Shown here: positions 10,729-21,700 of the stretch, piece by piece
Layout of the letters: every line of letters begins with the position of its first letter
Position numbering within the stretch: the stretch's first letter is position 1
Source: Haemonchus contortus
Taxonomy: Eukaryota > Nematoda > Chromadorea > Rhabditida > Trichostrongylidae
Reading direction: 5' to 3'
Assembly (NCBI GenBank): GCA_000469685.2
Contig: LS997565.1
Location: 12,024,505 to 12,088,504 of the forward strand
Length of the DNA stretch: 64,000 bases
Translations under genes and position numbers: made by a program
Notes under the pieces: model-generated
The model's input: only the letters and a program-made list of their open reading frames with translations
The model's database searches: none
What the model was told of the DNA's origin: nothing

Positions 10729-13640
10729 TACGGGATTATATACGGAAGAGGAGTAATCTACGGTATTGTCCTCCCATAGAACCGCCTCCCCCCGCCTGAA
10801 GCTTTCGGAAAATTCTGAAAAAGATCTGGTCTTATGGGGAAAATTCGGCAGATACTTTTTGTTTGACCAAGCTGGTCATTCCGTTTCCCTATAAATCAGA
10901 AGATCTTTTAGAAGATTTATGATGGTTGGGTTCTCGGATGAAGCGCGTTGAATGTGGGATGAATCATTCTTGCAATTTCTAAGCTCATTTGCATACGAAC
11001 ACATTTGTACGCAGTGGTCTCTAGAGGAATGTCGTAGCGCCAAGAATATGCAAACAGTTGATCGCGAGCACTAGAGTGCGAAAGGAATGTGACGGACGGA
11101 CGGTGAAACGCGAACTTCCTCAGCCCTCGAGAGACCAGAGACAATGGGAAGCATTCCGGAATGAACTCACATGCCGTCAAAGAAGAATGAACCCCCTTCT
11201 TTTCCCAGTCGATTCTGACCTTCCTACGGTACGTAAATAAAAAGGGGAGAGGTCAGGACAAATGAGCCCAGTAAAGTTGGCTCGGGAATTTTGTTGTTGG
11301 TCTGGGCCGGGTCCGCTTTCAACGACAATCATACTATCATCGAGGCACTGATCATACAATACTTGCGTCATTTTTCGAGCATACGTCAGATGTTCTTAAC
11401 CAGTTTGGCTGATGTTCACCACCACAGCGCGCATCACATGGTATGGGGCTCTAGCGAAACGCGCTACCCCATAGGACTCCAGGTCACATGGTCGACGCTG
11501 ACAGCTGATTTCATTTCTCCTCTCCTTTCCTCTCGTCCATTTTCATAATCATATTTCTGTAATTCACCTAGAACCAAAGGCAATGTTGCCGACATTAGCA
11601 TAACAAAAGGACTTCCCAGATGGGGCTGTTTTCGGTCTATAATACAGTGGTGCTTACGGTATCCAAAATGAAGCATCCCCTTCTTCTGCTTTTCTAATAA
11701 ACGCTCATTATTTATGGGCTGTGAGAATGATTTCGCCTTGGAATAGGTGTGGTTGCTATTTTTCATTACGAAGTAATGGAAGTGTGCAGGTGGAGCAGAG
11801 CCAAATGTGCTATCATGCCGTGGAGCTCGGGATCAAATCCTGGAGCAATGCCTAAGACAACTGTGCCTCTGTTCATCCTTTATGGGTTAATGCAACCGGA
11901 CTACTCTGGGAAGATGAATGCGTTGACATGTACACTGACCAGCCCTGCGGGCCCCTAAATAGCCCAAATATCCCTTCAGACACCAAGACTTCATCAATCA
12001 AATGGGTGAAGGTAGTAATGTGGTTTTGGAATTGAGCTATATAGATTGATTTATAATCATGTCGACAGTGTTACGGTGAACGATGTAATCAAGTAGAAAA
12101 TTTACGGACGTTGGAGAAGAGGTGGCATATAAAACGACCAGAAGCATCTTTGTAGTGGAGGGTCCGCTGGTAGTGGAAGATAGGCCTTCTGTTCTGAAGC
12201 CAACCCGATTAGGGTGATATTGCAATGAAAAGTTGATTTCGGAGGGATAAGATAGGATGGAATTTCAATAATGGGGACCAATAGAACAAGTGATATTTCC
12301 GAATTGATCGAGATATCGGAATCCATATTCTACAGAAAGGTTGAGGTCGTTGAGTAGCTCTCATACCCTCCCTAAAATCACCTGTATGACGATGTCCTTA
12401 TTTGACACATCATTCATTTGCACAACATCATCGTTCGCATGGCATTTCGGACATCTCCTCTTTGTTACTCGCCTCTATTAATCCTTATCTCTCCATATCA
12501 TTCCCTATCGTTTACCGCTAATGTCTCCATGCAATCCTTTTCTTTTGCCACCATACAATCCCCTTTCTTTTGCAAGTATAAGTACTGTACCATCAGAGAA
12601 AATGGTGGATGAAGCGAGTGAATCTATCGGCCCCTGCCTTCTTATCACACATACCAGCCATTATCATTTGTTACCACGATTTATACTCTATCCCCTCTTC
12701 AACTCTCAGCACTTTACTTGTCAGTGCAAATACTTTATTGCGTAGACAAAACCCAATAGGTTTGACGACCCTTCTTCCAGAGCCCTCTTTGTCAGTCTTT
12801 ACCACTCGTTATAGCATTTTATCAACTTCCCATGACAAAGCAGACCCCACATATAAGTCCCGAATTTGAATTCTTACTGTGATAGGAAAGGCGTAACGGA
12901 TTTGGAAACACCTGCCTTCTCTCGTCCTTTACCGTTACCATTCTTTTCTAGGCAAGTATCATTGACCTCCTCCTACCCCCCATTATCCCTTGCAGATTTA
13001 AAAATTCTTCTTAATCAAAAGATTTACTGATACTTTCATAAATACTTGGAAATGTGCAGGGTATGAAGAATGAACCACCATCACTTCAATAGAAAATCCT
13101 CATTCCATCCCTTTTTGTTGTGTCAGAAATGGAAGATATGTGGCAGACAGCTGCCTCCATTATTTACCTCAGATTTTATTTACATTAGCAGCTATGCTCT
13201 GAAAATGGTCGAAAATCATATTTGAATTGCTATCGGATTTCTGGTGGAAGCTTTTTTTCCCTCTGAATCTTCCCTCCGTCGTCGCTAAATGAATGTCAAG
13301 GCCTATTCTAATGAGAAAAAGTTTCGCGGAAACTCTACGCCAGGATAATTGCAAGTTTCTTTATTCCTTTTCCTCAGAAAATTTATATACTCTCCAAAAG
13401 ATGTGAAGGATCAGGCTGCTCAGCCCTGAGCGTCTTCTAACCCGTATTTCGGGACTTCTGGGGCCCATCATTATACCCTATATGGAGTGTGTCATAAGTA
13501 TCGATATCTCCAAGACCTTGAGCGTGACCTTGATTTGATAGAGGCGTAGAGGACAAAATTTACAGTAGTTCTTTGAGGTTTCCCTTTCCGCTCATGTAAA
13601 AAGTTATTTTTCTTTTTTTTTCTAAATAATGTCTGAAAAA

Positions 13641-13675
13641 TTATTAAATAAAATAATTAAATAAATAAATAAAAT
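13641..13675. repeat. (AAAT)n low-complexity tract
   Basis: The run is 'ttaaataaataaataaaat' and similar, in gene-free DNA. It is simple sequence only. Confidence 0.8.
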
Positions 13676-14802
13676 TGAAGAAATCATTCTATCCGTCGTA
13701 GAAGCCTCCTACTCGGATATTCTACCGTAATTTTCGATTCGGAGAGTCTGTTCCCTTTTTTTGAGGTCGCTGAAAGGTTACTGACGTTCTCACCTGTGTG
13801 GCTTCAGCCTACGTTTCACCACCAAAGACTCGTCCTCGTTTTTTTTTTCAGATTTTCCAAACAGTGACTTCATCCACTTCCCTATAATCTTCAGGGCTAT
13901 TTAGGTGGTCCCGTGACATCACAGTAATGAGGGTCGGGAAGCATGGCTGGAATGGAAGAGTGTGGTGGGGTGCCGATCAAATGAAGGAAAACAAGACTGA
14001 ACCTTTTTTTCAAAGATTTATTACTTGACGCTATAAGGGTAGAAGACCATTTTCACGTGACTGGTTCAAAGTATCCTGGATTGACGTCAAAAAAGATCGT
14101 ACTTGGTATGAAAAGAAACCTCATACTGTTCGCTATGCACGTCCTGTCAAACAAGTTTTACTGGAAACATATTCACATCTGATCGACACGGTTGAGGGAC
14201 AGGATGACCTATGAAGCCCTTTTCTTAGCCTGGCAACCTCAAAGCAGAGTATCGTTCCTTCTCGGGAAAGAAGGAAGCTGTCAAGCGCTTCCCTTTATAT
14301 GTAATAGGAAACTCATGTAGACCGGATATTGGTTTTCAATGGGGCGTTTCCCTCTCTTTGGAACTACATTGAACAATGGAGTGTGACACACCAGTCCCAT
14401 TCGTAAAAAAGTGGACCTACAGATGCAGTTGTGCTTTTCTTTCTCTTCAAGTGCAGTCCCCCCGGTCCAGACCTGTCTCAATGGATCGTGTCGTCAAAGT
14501 AAAAAGAGCAATTCTCATAATATGAGCAACGTGGGCCTTTAATACCCTCAGCAATGATACGATATGGTGCAACTGTCGATTCAGTATGATAGCCATAGGG
14601 TTGTAAAAGTTTCATGGAGGCCCCGATATTTCCAGACTGGAGAGTGTTGAATGCAATTCTGAACACTTTCCGACCCAAAATATTCTCAGGGTCGAGTGCT
14701 TACCAGTGAATATGGAACTGTTGGAATGCTAAAGGACTACCCGGCACATCGACAAACCCAAAAAAGTAATCGTTTTTGGGAGCTAGGAGTGTCGAGAATC
14801 GT

Positions 14803-14855
14803 CCTTTACTGAGAATTGTCAAGCGATTTCATCGCTTGGCAATTTTCAGTAAAGG
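14803..14855. repeat. 25-bp-arm hairpin with 3-nt loop
   Basis: The left arm is 14,803-14,827 (cctttactgagaattgtcaa...) and the right arm is 14,831-14,855. The arms differ at two positions, and in + strand RNA both are G-U wobbles, so all 25 positions can pair. After one mismatch the stem extends by about three more pairs. The loop is only 'ttc', too small for a standard pre-miRNA. It is probably the core of a small inverted-repeat element. Confidence 0.8.
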
Positions 14856-16895
14856 TCGAAGGCGTGGCGCACCTTGGAGAGTCTGATTACCGACTATTGT
14901 TTCGCCCTTTCATTGCCCTTTAGCATTGTCGCGGAGTGCGAATTTGAGTCCAACCTCTAAAGGAATAGTTCGCTGGATAGACCTCCGAAAAGACATTCTT
15001 CCCCAAAAGAGCGTAGCGCAGTTACGAGGAAAAACAATTTTTGAACGCAACCTGGGTGAAGTCAATATTACCCAGTATGATACCCCTTTCCTGCTCCGCC
15101 AGTGAAATCTTGTCCTCCCATCATCGTCGTACAATTCACAGCAATGACCGATCTCCTTACGGTCTATGTTGTGGAAGCCTTTTTAAAAAGATTTAAGGAT
15201 AATTTTTGGAAACTGCTGATTTTTTACACCACCCAAGTGCTCCGGTTGTCTTAATATTCGAGTAATTTGTTGCAGCAACTGTTCGCCCTAATCAAAACGA
15301 GGAAGTACGCCATTGTTCATGTCCTTTGCGAGAAGCTGCCCATTTGTCATTCGTTCAAAATCGTAAAATGTTGGAAAGCTTAATTGCTATAGAGTGACCA
15401 AAAAGGCTGGCTATTGTTTACAAACAGTAAGCATTTCTTCCGGCCCACGCAGGCCTTCAACTAATTAACCGATCCCTAGGGATGGCTAACTGTGTCCACA
15501 TCACTCCCACTCACAGAAAGTACTAATGTGGGAGGCTGTGTATATCTGTGACTCATTCTTCTCTCCTTAAACAAACATAAACTTCATGGAGTTTAAAGTA
15601 TTCAAAATTTTCTGGCTTTTCCCAGCTTTATTGGACGAAATGAAAAGTAAATGTTCGATCATATGGCCTTTTTACGTTTCTTACCCTGAAAGAACAGCCC
15701 TTAATAAGGCCCGGCTCTTAGATGAAAAGGGAACCTTAGCAATAGGTTTAGTCGTTTCTGCAAACGACGTAAATGGACTGAAAGGCCAGAATTGCACCCA
15801 TTGCTAGGGACGTTTGTCCTCAGAATGACCTATTGTCCACGCGTACTTACCATTAGTAAGGGGGAGAGTGGACAGCACAAATAACATTGACTCATCCGTC
15901 CTCGCTTATCGAGAGATCTATCTCCAAACATTACCACAAATAAATAAATAATTGGGACGGATGTTGAAAACATGGCAACACTAAGGGAAATTTCAAATTT
16001 GTTCTATCAAAAACCCATTTCTAAGCAATTATATACCTGGTGATACTGTATGACTAGAAAAATTAAGAGTTGATAATCAGTATTCCTGAGGAAACCTTTA
16101 TTCTTCAAGCCAAAATCTAGCGAACAAGGGGTTATGAATACCTCTAGGTTCTAAATCGCATTCCTAAAATGGTTTTTTGTTGATTCCTCAAGAGGCCAGA
16201 TCACTTCCGTCGTCTAAATCCTATAAACTTCCCCATGACAACAGAGGCAATGATGATGTCGTGGGTATTGTTGGCTTTGTTCTCCAAAAAATCTATTCTA
16301 CCTGTTTCCCCTTATGAGTAGTTTTGAATTCAGCGAATGAGTTTTTGGGTTCCTCATTTTTGTCAATGAGCATCCAATGAGGGTACTGTAGGGTTAAACA
16401 ACCTCTGGTGCCTAAAACCAACGTTTCCTGACCTCTATTGTGCTGTATTAGGCCCATCACCTTTCCTAGACTGTCAAGAGGAATCAGGTAAATCCGGCCA
16501 AATTCCTCAGACTAAAGTAGCATCAACTTCAGAAAGTTCTCTTGAAAACTCCATAAGATCCTAACCTAAATGCCTCTGCAATCCTACATGAAAGGAGGGG
16601 TACGCGGCGTATTCAGTAAGGGTTGATCGACACCTCTTTATACGTTGTGTTTATTGCTATTGTCTTCCCTGGATGAATCTCTCTCCTGATTGAAAATGAC
16701 GCACTACGGTGCTGGAAACGTTCGAACAAGGAACGCCCAATTGTTTTTCTTTTACATTCCAATCATTGGCAGTCATATCTACACTTGACAATGTCTCATG
16801 ACGAAAATAGGCTTTTTGCATAAGGTGTGTCCTGTATCGTCAAGGACACGCCCAAACCAAATTAGGCCCATCTTCAGAGGGAACATGCTCTCGAA

Positions 16896-17407
16896 CGGCG
16901 ATGGGTGCTAAGTGAGTTGGGAGGGGCCACGCGGCGGCGCGGCGCCTTTTCATGTCTGCGCCCTCTACGACGAGATAGTAGTACTGGAGATGAGTCTGGG
17001 AAGGGATGGTGAAGTTGTACTGAAGTGTTTCGTGATTCAAAACAAATTACATCTTGGCGCATGATATATGCTTGCATATTATGATACTCTTCTTCTGAGC
17101 CCATAAAACCCTATTTCTAGGAAGGGGAGGGGCTCCGGGGTGGGTGAGATGGTTATCTCGTGCAAAAAGTTGAGAAGAGATAAAAGCTGATCGTCCAATT
17201 GGCTCACCCACCTCGGAGCCCCTCCCCTTACTAAAATTAGGTGAAAAATACGCAGTTATAACATGAAAGAGCTATGAAATGTCCCTAAACACCATTACGG
17301 GCTCGCCTACCCTTACTTGCCTACTATCTCGTCGTAGAGGGCGCAGACATGAAAAGGCGCCGCGTCGCCGCGTGCCCCCCCCCCAACTCCCTTAGCACCC
17401 GGCGATG
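16896..17407. mobile_element. Inverted-repeat element, copy 1 (with 8-bp target duplication)
   Basis: The element body is 16,904-17,399 (496 bp), flanked on both sides by the perfect 8-bp direct repeat CGGCGATG (16,896-16,903 and 17,400-17,407). The terminal inverted repeats are about 77 bp (16,904-16,980 and 17,322-17,399), start GGTGCTAAG, and are GC-rich. Inside them is a second inverted repeat around 'ggggaggggctccgg' and its complement. There is no transposase, so it is non-autonomous. An 8-bp duplication is typical of hAT-like and P-like transposons, but the termini do not let me assign a superfamily. Open frames drawn through it are incidental. Confidence 0.9.
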
Positions 17408-18232
17408 TTCGTAATTAATGAGGATGGCCGGATGTCGTCGATTTGCATCATCTTTAAGCAGGAAATGCCGCCTATTCAGCACACATATAAACCCAATATA
17501 CAAGTGCTTATTCGGATATTTGGGTTGACTCATACATACATACATACATACATACACATGGCTGCACTTGCCGCGTGGGCGCGTCTGGTGGGCGAAGTGC
17601 GGTGTCCTCAGAACAACGCTGACCTCAGTGTGGGTGCGGCGCGCTCGCCATCTTCGCATTCCAGCGCTCTATTTACGTCACGTGGCAGGGAAGGCGTTGG
17701 CCACGGGCCAACACGCCGATTGGTCACCCACCGTAGACCACGCCCCGTCTGGCAATGTTCATTGGTTGGCGTCGGCCGCTTAGCGTTGAAGATTCGGGCA
17801 GCGTGCCAGGACTTAGCAGGCAGCCCGTTTGTCCCTATGTATATCATCGATCGCAACGCAGCGCAATCGCTCGCGCCTCTTCCTCCTCGTGATGGTCTCG
17901 TCATCGTGGTCATGTATGTCTCCCCGTTCGACCTCATGCTTGTTGCACTTCTTCTGAACCCTCTACTCCCACCCCGACGCCCGACCTTCACGCGCAGCAT
18001 CTTCGCGCGCGCTGGCAAACTGTCGCTGTTCAAACATACGTTCATTTCTCGTCCGATTTTCATTGTTGTCATTCGGCTCAAATAAGCCTGGGAACATATG
18101 ATAATTTATTGCCGTCCCAGTTGTTATATTACTCTTGGGTTTTGTTTGTGGTGTGATACGCTCTTGATAAGTTTTTCGAAAGTCTACTCATTCTGTCGCC
18201 GTTATACATCTTTATACGGCATTCGATTTATG
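17408..18232. promoter_or_regulatory. GC/CpG-rich block between two element copies
   Basis: About 17,560-18,070 is clearly richer in G+C and in CpG than its surroundings. It contains CCAAT boxes in inverse orientation (ATTGG near 17,718 and 17,760), an E-box core CACGTG in the context gtCACGTGgc (near 17,680), and a (CATA)n microsatellite at 17,532-17,560. Both strands are open over long stretches (226 codons on plus, 157 on minus), as expected for GC-rich DNA with few stops. Neither frame resembles a known protein. A promoter or CpG-island-like regulatory region is my best inference. Confidence 0.35.
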
Positions 18233-18743
18233 TATTCTTCGGTGCTAAGTGAGTTGGGGGGGGGGCACGCGGCGGCGCGGCGCCTTTTCATGTCTGCGCC
18301 CTCTACGGCGAGATAGTAGTACTGGAGCTGAGTCTGGGAAGGGATGGTGAAGTTGTACTGAAGTGTCTCGTGATTCAAAACAAATTACATCTTGGCACAT
18401 GACATATGCTTGTATATTGTGGATACTCTTCTTCTGAGCCGATAAAACCCTATTTTTAGGAAGGGGAGGGGCTCCGGGGTGGGTGAGATAGTTATCTCGT
18501 GCAAAAAGCTGAGAAGAGATAAAAGCTGAACGTCCAATTGGCTCACCCACCCGGAGCCCCTCCCTTACTAAAATTAGGTGAAAAATACGCAGTTATACCA
18601 TAAAAGAGCTATGAAATGTCCCTAAACACCATTACGGGCTCGCCTACCCTTCCTTGCCCACTATCTCGCCGTAGAGGGCGCAGACATGAAAAGGCGCCGC
18701 GCCGCCGCGTGCCCCCCCCCAACTCCCTTAGCACCTATTCTTC
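18233..18743. mobile_element. Inverted-repeat element, copy 2 (with 8-bp target duplication)
   Basis: The element body is 18,241-18,735 (495 bp), flanked by the perfect 8-bp direct repeat TATTCTTC (18,233-18,240 and 18,736-18,743). It is in the same orientation as copy 1 and nearly identical to it, including the 77-bp GC-rich ends beginning GGTGCTAAG and the internal inverted repeat. Different target duplications at the two copies show two independent insertions rather than a segmental duplication. No coding capacity. Confidence 0.9.
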
Positions 18744-21700
18744 TTCTTTTTGCTGCAATTTATCACCACACATGACCATTTTGTGACACATTTACTGCTC
18801 AAGATAGGTATGCTGTTATTTTTGGGTATGTCACCGATTCCCTCCGAATGCAAACTATCCCGATTAGTCAAGAATGGAGTTGGGAAAGAGTTGTGTTTCT
18901 GAATCTTTTACTTGTTCGAGGCTTTTTGGGGGCTCGATCTGTATTGGGAGTTATTTTTCGAATAGTAGAGCCGGGTACCTTCCAAAAAACATCTTCGCAC
19001 AGTTTTTCCATACCCCTCTCTCGCCAATCTTTGGGTTCCATGCCCTAAGAGTTCTTTTTTGTCGTTGAATCGCCTTATGTGTGGGGTTTTCGATCCTATC
19101 CAGGGGAATGAATAAGTCAGAAGATTCCTGTTATGTGGGATGTGGGTATTCAGTTCGGGCTTACTCAACTGCTTTAATTAGATATTTCGAAACAAATCAC
19201 TACTTCAAGCAGCATTGCAGCAAATAAGGCTTTTCAGCGGCTTTACTAACAAGATGTGTGTAGATTGATGGTTGTTGACATGCGTTGTGTTGGTCAGTTT
19301 CTATTTTTGTAGTCCGAAGTGTTCTCGGCCATCAATTGGACTTCCTTGCCTTAGTTTTAGACCTCGAAGTTACGTTCTTTACATTCTTCACAAGTACTGG
19401 CTATTTGTCAAACAACAAGACATTCCCAAGAGGCCTCTCGTTCCGCTACTGTGGAACGTGGGCAAGTAAAAGTTACCAGTGAAATTACTGTTTCCAATTT
19501 ATTCACGGAATGGTGGAATTATGAAATTTTACAAGAGTGATCTGAGCTTTCGTTGTTCCACTTGGAACTGGTTTCTTATTTGTTTCAAGAATGATTAAAA
19601 ACGGTTAATTCGTTTCTCCTAATTCATAACTCAGCTATCTCGAAGAAAATCAAATTGCTGGTTTTTCTTTAGGAATATTGTTCTAATTGAGCGTTATTCA
19701 CCTGTTTCCTGGGCCTCTTTCTGGTATATAGTCAAACAAGAGGCCCCGTGGTTCCCTCTCACTGTTTCTCATTAGTTTAATTGCCGTTCGAGGTAGGTCT
19801 TGGAGAAACGGTTTGTCACCGTTTTGATATAGATATCAGAGGAAGCGATACAATCGTCAATAATAAATTCGTAGCTCATAGCGTATGCTATGCCAAAGGC
19901 ACAACGCAATTTGCATTTTGGCCAGACGTTCCCGATGTTCGTTCTTTGTAATTTCTGCTCGTTCACACCTCAAATATCTGGGAATATGTGTGGGATTCGA
20001 GTTTGTGTCGAAGTTCTCTCGGACTCTTTGGGGCGACCTGAGAAATCCTTCCCCTGACTTTTACCATGTCGCTCTTCTGCAGTAACGGTTGAAAGGGCAT
20101 GATAGATGACTCGATGCTTGGCTTTTTTCTTCGAGTAGTGGAAATCAAAATCCTCGAAAGAGCTAGAATTGGCTGAGGGCACAAGACGTATCCGCAGTGT
20201 ACGTCAGTTCCAAATATCTTAAAATTTAATTTAAATTGAAATTAAACGTCACTATGAATATCATCTTCTTAATCGGGGAGACCCTACACTGATCCCTTTA
20301 GCTGCTTCCTCTTTTGTATACTGCGCTTGTTTCTTGCTTTCATTTGGAACCCCCTGAGGTTCTTTGCTTTTATTCAAACTGCCTTCTGATAGTTCCTTTT
20401 TTCAAGTTTCTTTGAGTTGATAATGTGTCATGTTCCCTATCGTTGCGAAGAACCAGAAATATTCTGGATTGTCCCTAAACAGGCCTTCACTATATTGGCC
20501 TACGCCCACATTATTATTGAAACTCTTCTGCGGTTTTGCTCTCATTTATAAAACGGTGCCTTTCACCTCTAATCTAAATATGTGGCTGAACAAACAATAC
20601 CATACCATCCATCATGTGTATATTGGAAAATGGTGTTATCAAAATGGTAGGAAAACGCTGTCTGGCGCCATTTACCTATTGGAGCTGAACAGAATTGTTT
20701 GCATAGAATTTGTCGTTGACCCCTTCCACAGGGCGGTGTAGGATGAATTATTCATAGGTGAATAGTATAAGTCAGGATGCATCGTGGACATGGGTTTTCT
20801 TCAGGAATGGCCTCTTAGATGTAAAGTCTTTCCATTTCTAAAAGTAATTTTTAATGTTGGCTTAGCGGAAATTCTCTTGACTGTTTGAGGTAATTTTCCA
20901 ACCACTGGTCATGGAACTTCTCGTGTGATTTTCTATCTCTTAGAAGTCCTATACCAGGATGGTGTTTAGTTTCTTTCTTTCCAGGATTTGTTCCGCTCTG
21001 AAAAACGGTCTATTTTTTGAAACTCTGGTTTGTGGAGCTGATAACAGCAACAACAACAAGAGCTTTATTGGTCAACAAATTTCTGTTCGGGTTAGAAGCA
21101 TTTTTCTTGGAATACTTCAGAAGCTGATTTAATGGAGGATCTCCTGAGGATTCTGTTATAGCTTTTTTTGCTTAGAAATGGTTGGGGCGCTTTGGACCTA
21201 CTCGAGAGTGAGCGTCTAGATCTTAGCCGCTGTTTCTCGTATGAAACGACTGTCTAGAACGGACACTTTGAAGCTTCCGCCTCTATTTTGTTCGTTAATA
21301 GATGGGACGCCAAAATTTATCTCAGAGAGCATGCCTTAGAAGTCAGGTGTTGCTTTTCTTTGAACGAAGAGTTCCGATAAGGGGTTTTCACGAAAAAAGG
21401 CATTAGTGATGTAGAAGTTCTGTTGTCGATAGATCATCTACGCCATCTTTGTTTAAGTGGCCAAAATTGTTTGTAATAGCGACCCAGTGTGAGTTTCGCT
21501 CCAGCAAAACTCCCGAAGGCATCCAGAGTATTTGCTGCGCATCGGTGTCGCAAATGTTGTTGCGCCAGTTGCGATACGAGGTACTATGCAAGTTTTCGAG
21601 ACTTGCTCTCACTACTATTGTGACGTTTTGATTCGATCGTCATAGCATAGCATGGAGTGTACTCAAGCAAAAAGAGCAACTTCAACAGATCAAGTCTTTG

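Larger units (their letters stand above)
6667..16895. other. 10-kb gene-free region
   Basis: No open frame in this stretch combines good codon structure, plausible splice sites and a recognisable family, apart from a mariner fragment near 10,460-10,650. A direct 13-bp repeat (ggcaataaagatg) occurs twice near 9,650. Around 6,830-7,080 there is a sequence with a tRNA-like B box (gttcgaatcccc), probably an old short repeat. A pyrimidine-rich stretch runs from about 12,420 to 12,970. The (AAAT)n run at 13,645-13,675 and the hairpin at 14,803-14,855 are listed separately. The rest shows nothing I can name. Confidence 0.5.

Noticed and set aside
17405..18085. 226-codon open frame on the + strand (and 157 codons on minus)
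   Set aside because: It starts inside the transposon target duplication, runs through a (CATA)n microsatellite and a GC-rich block with few stops on either strand, and resembles no protein. Composition explains it.
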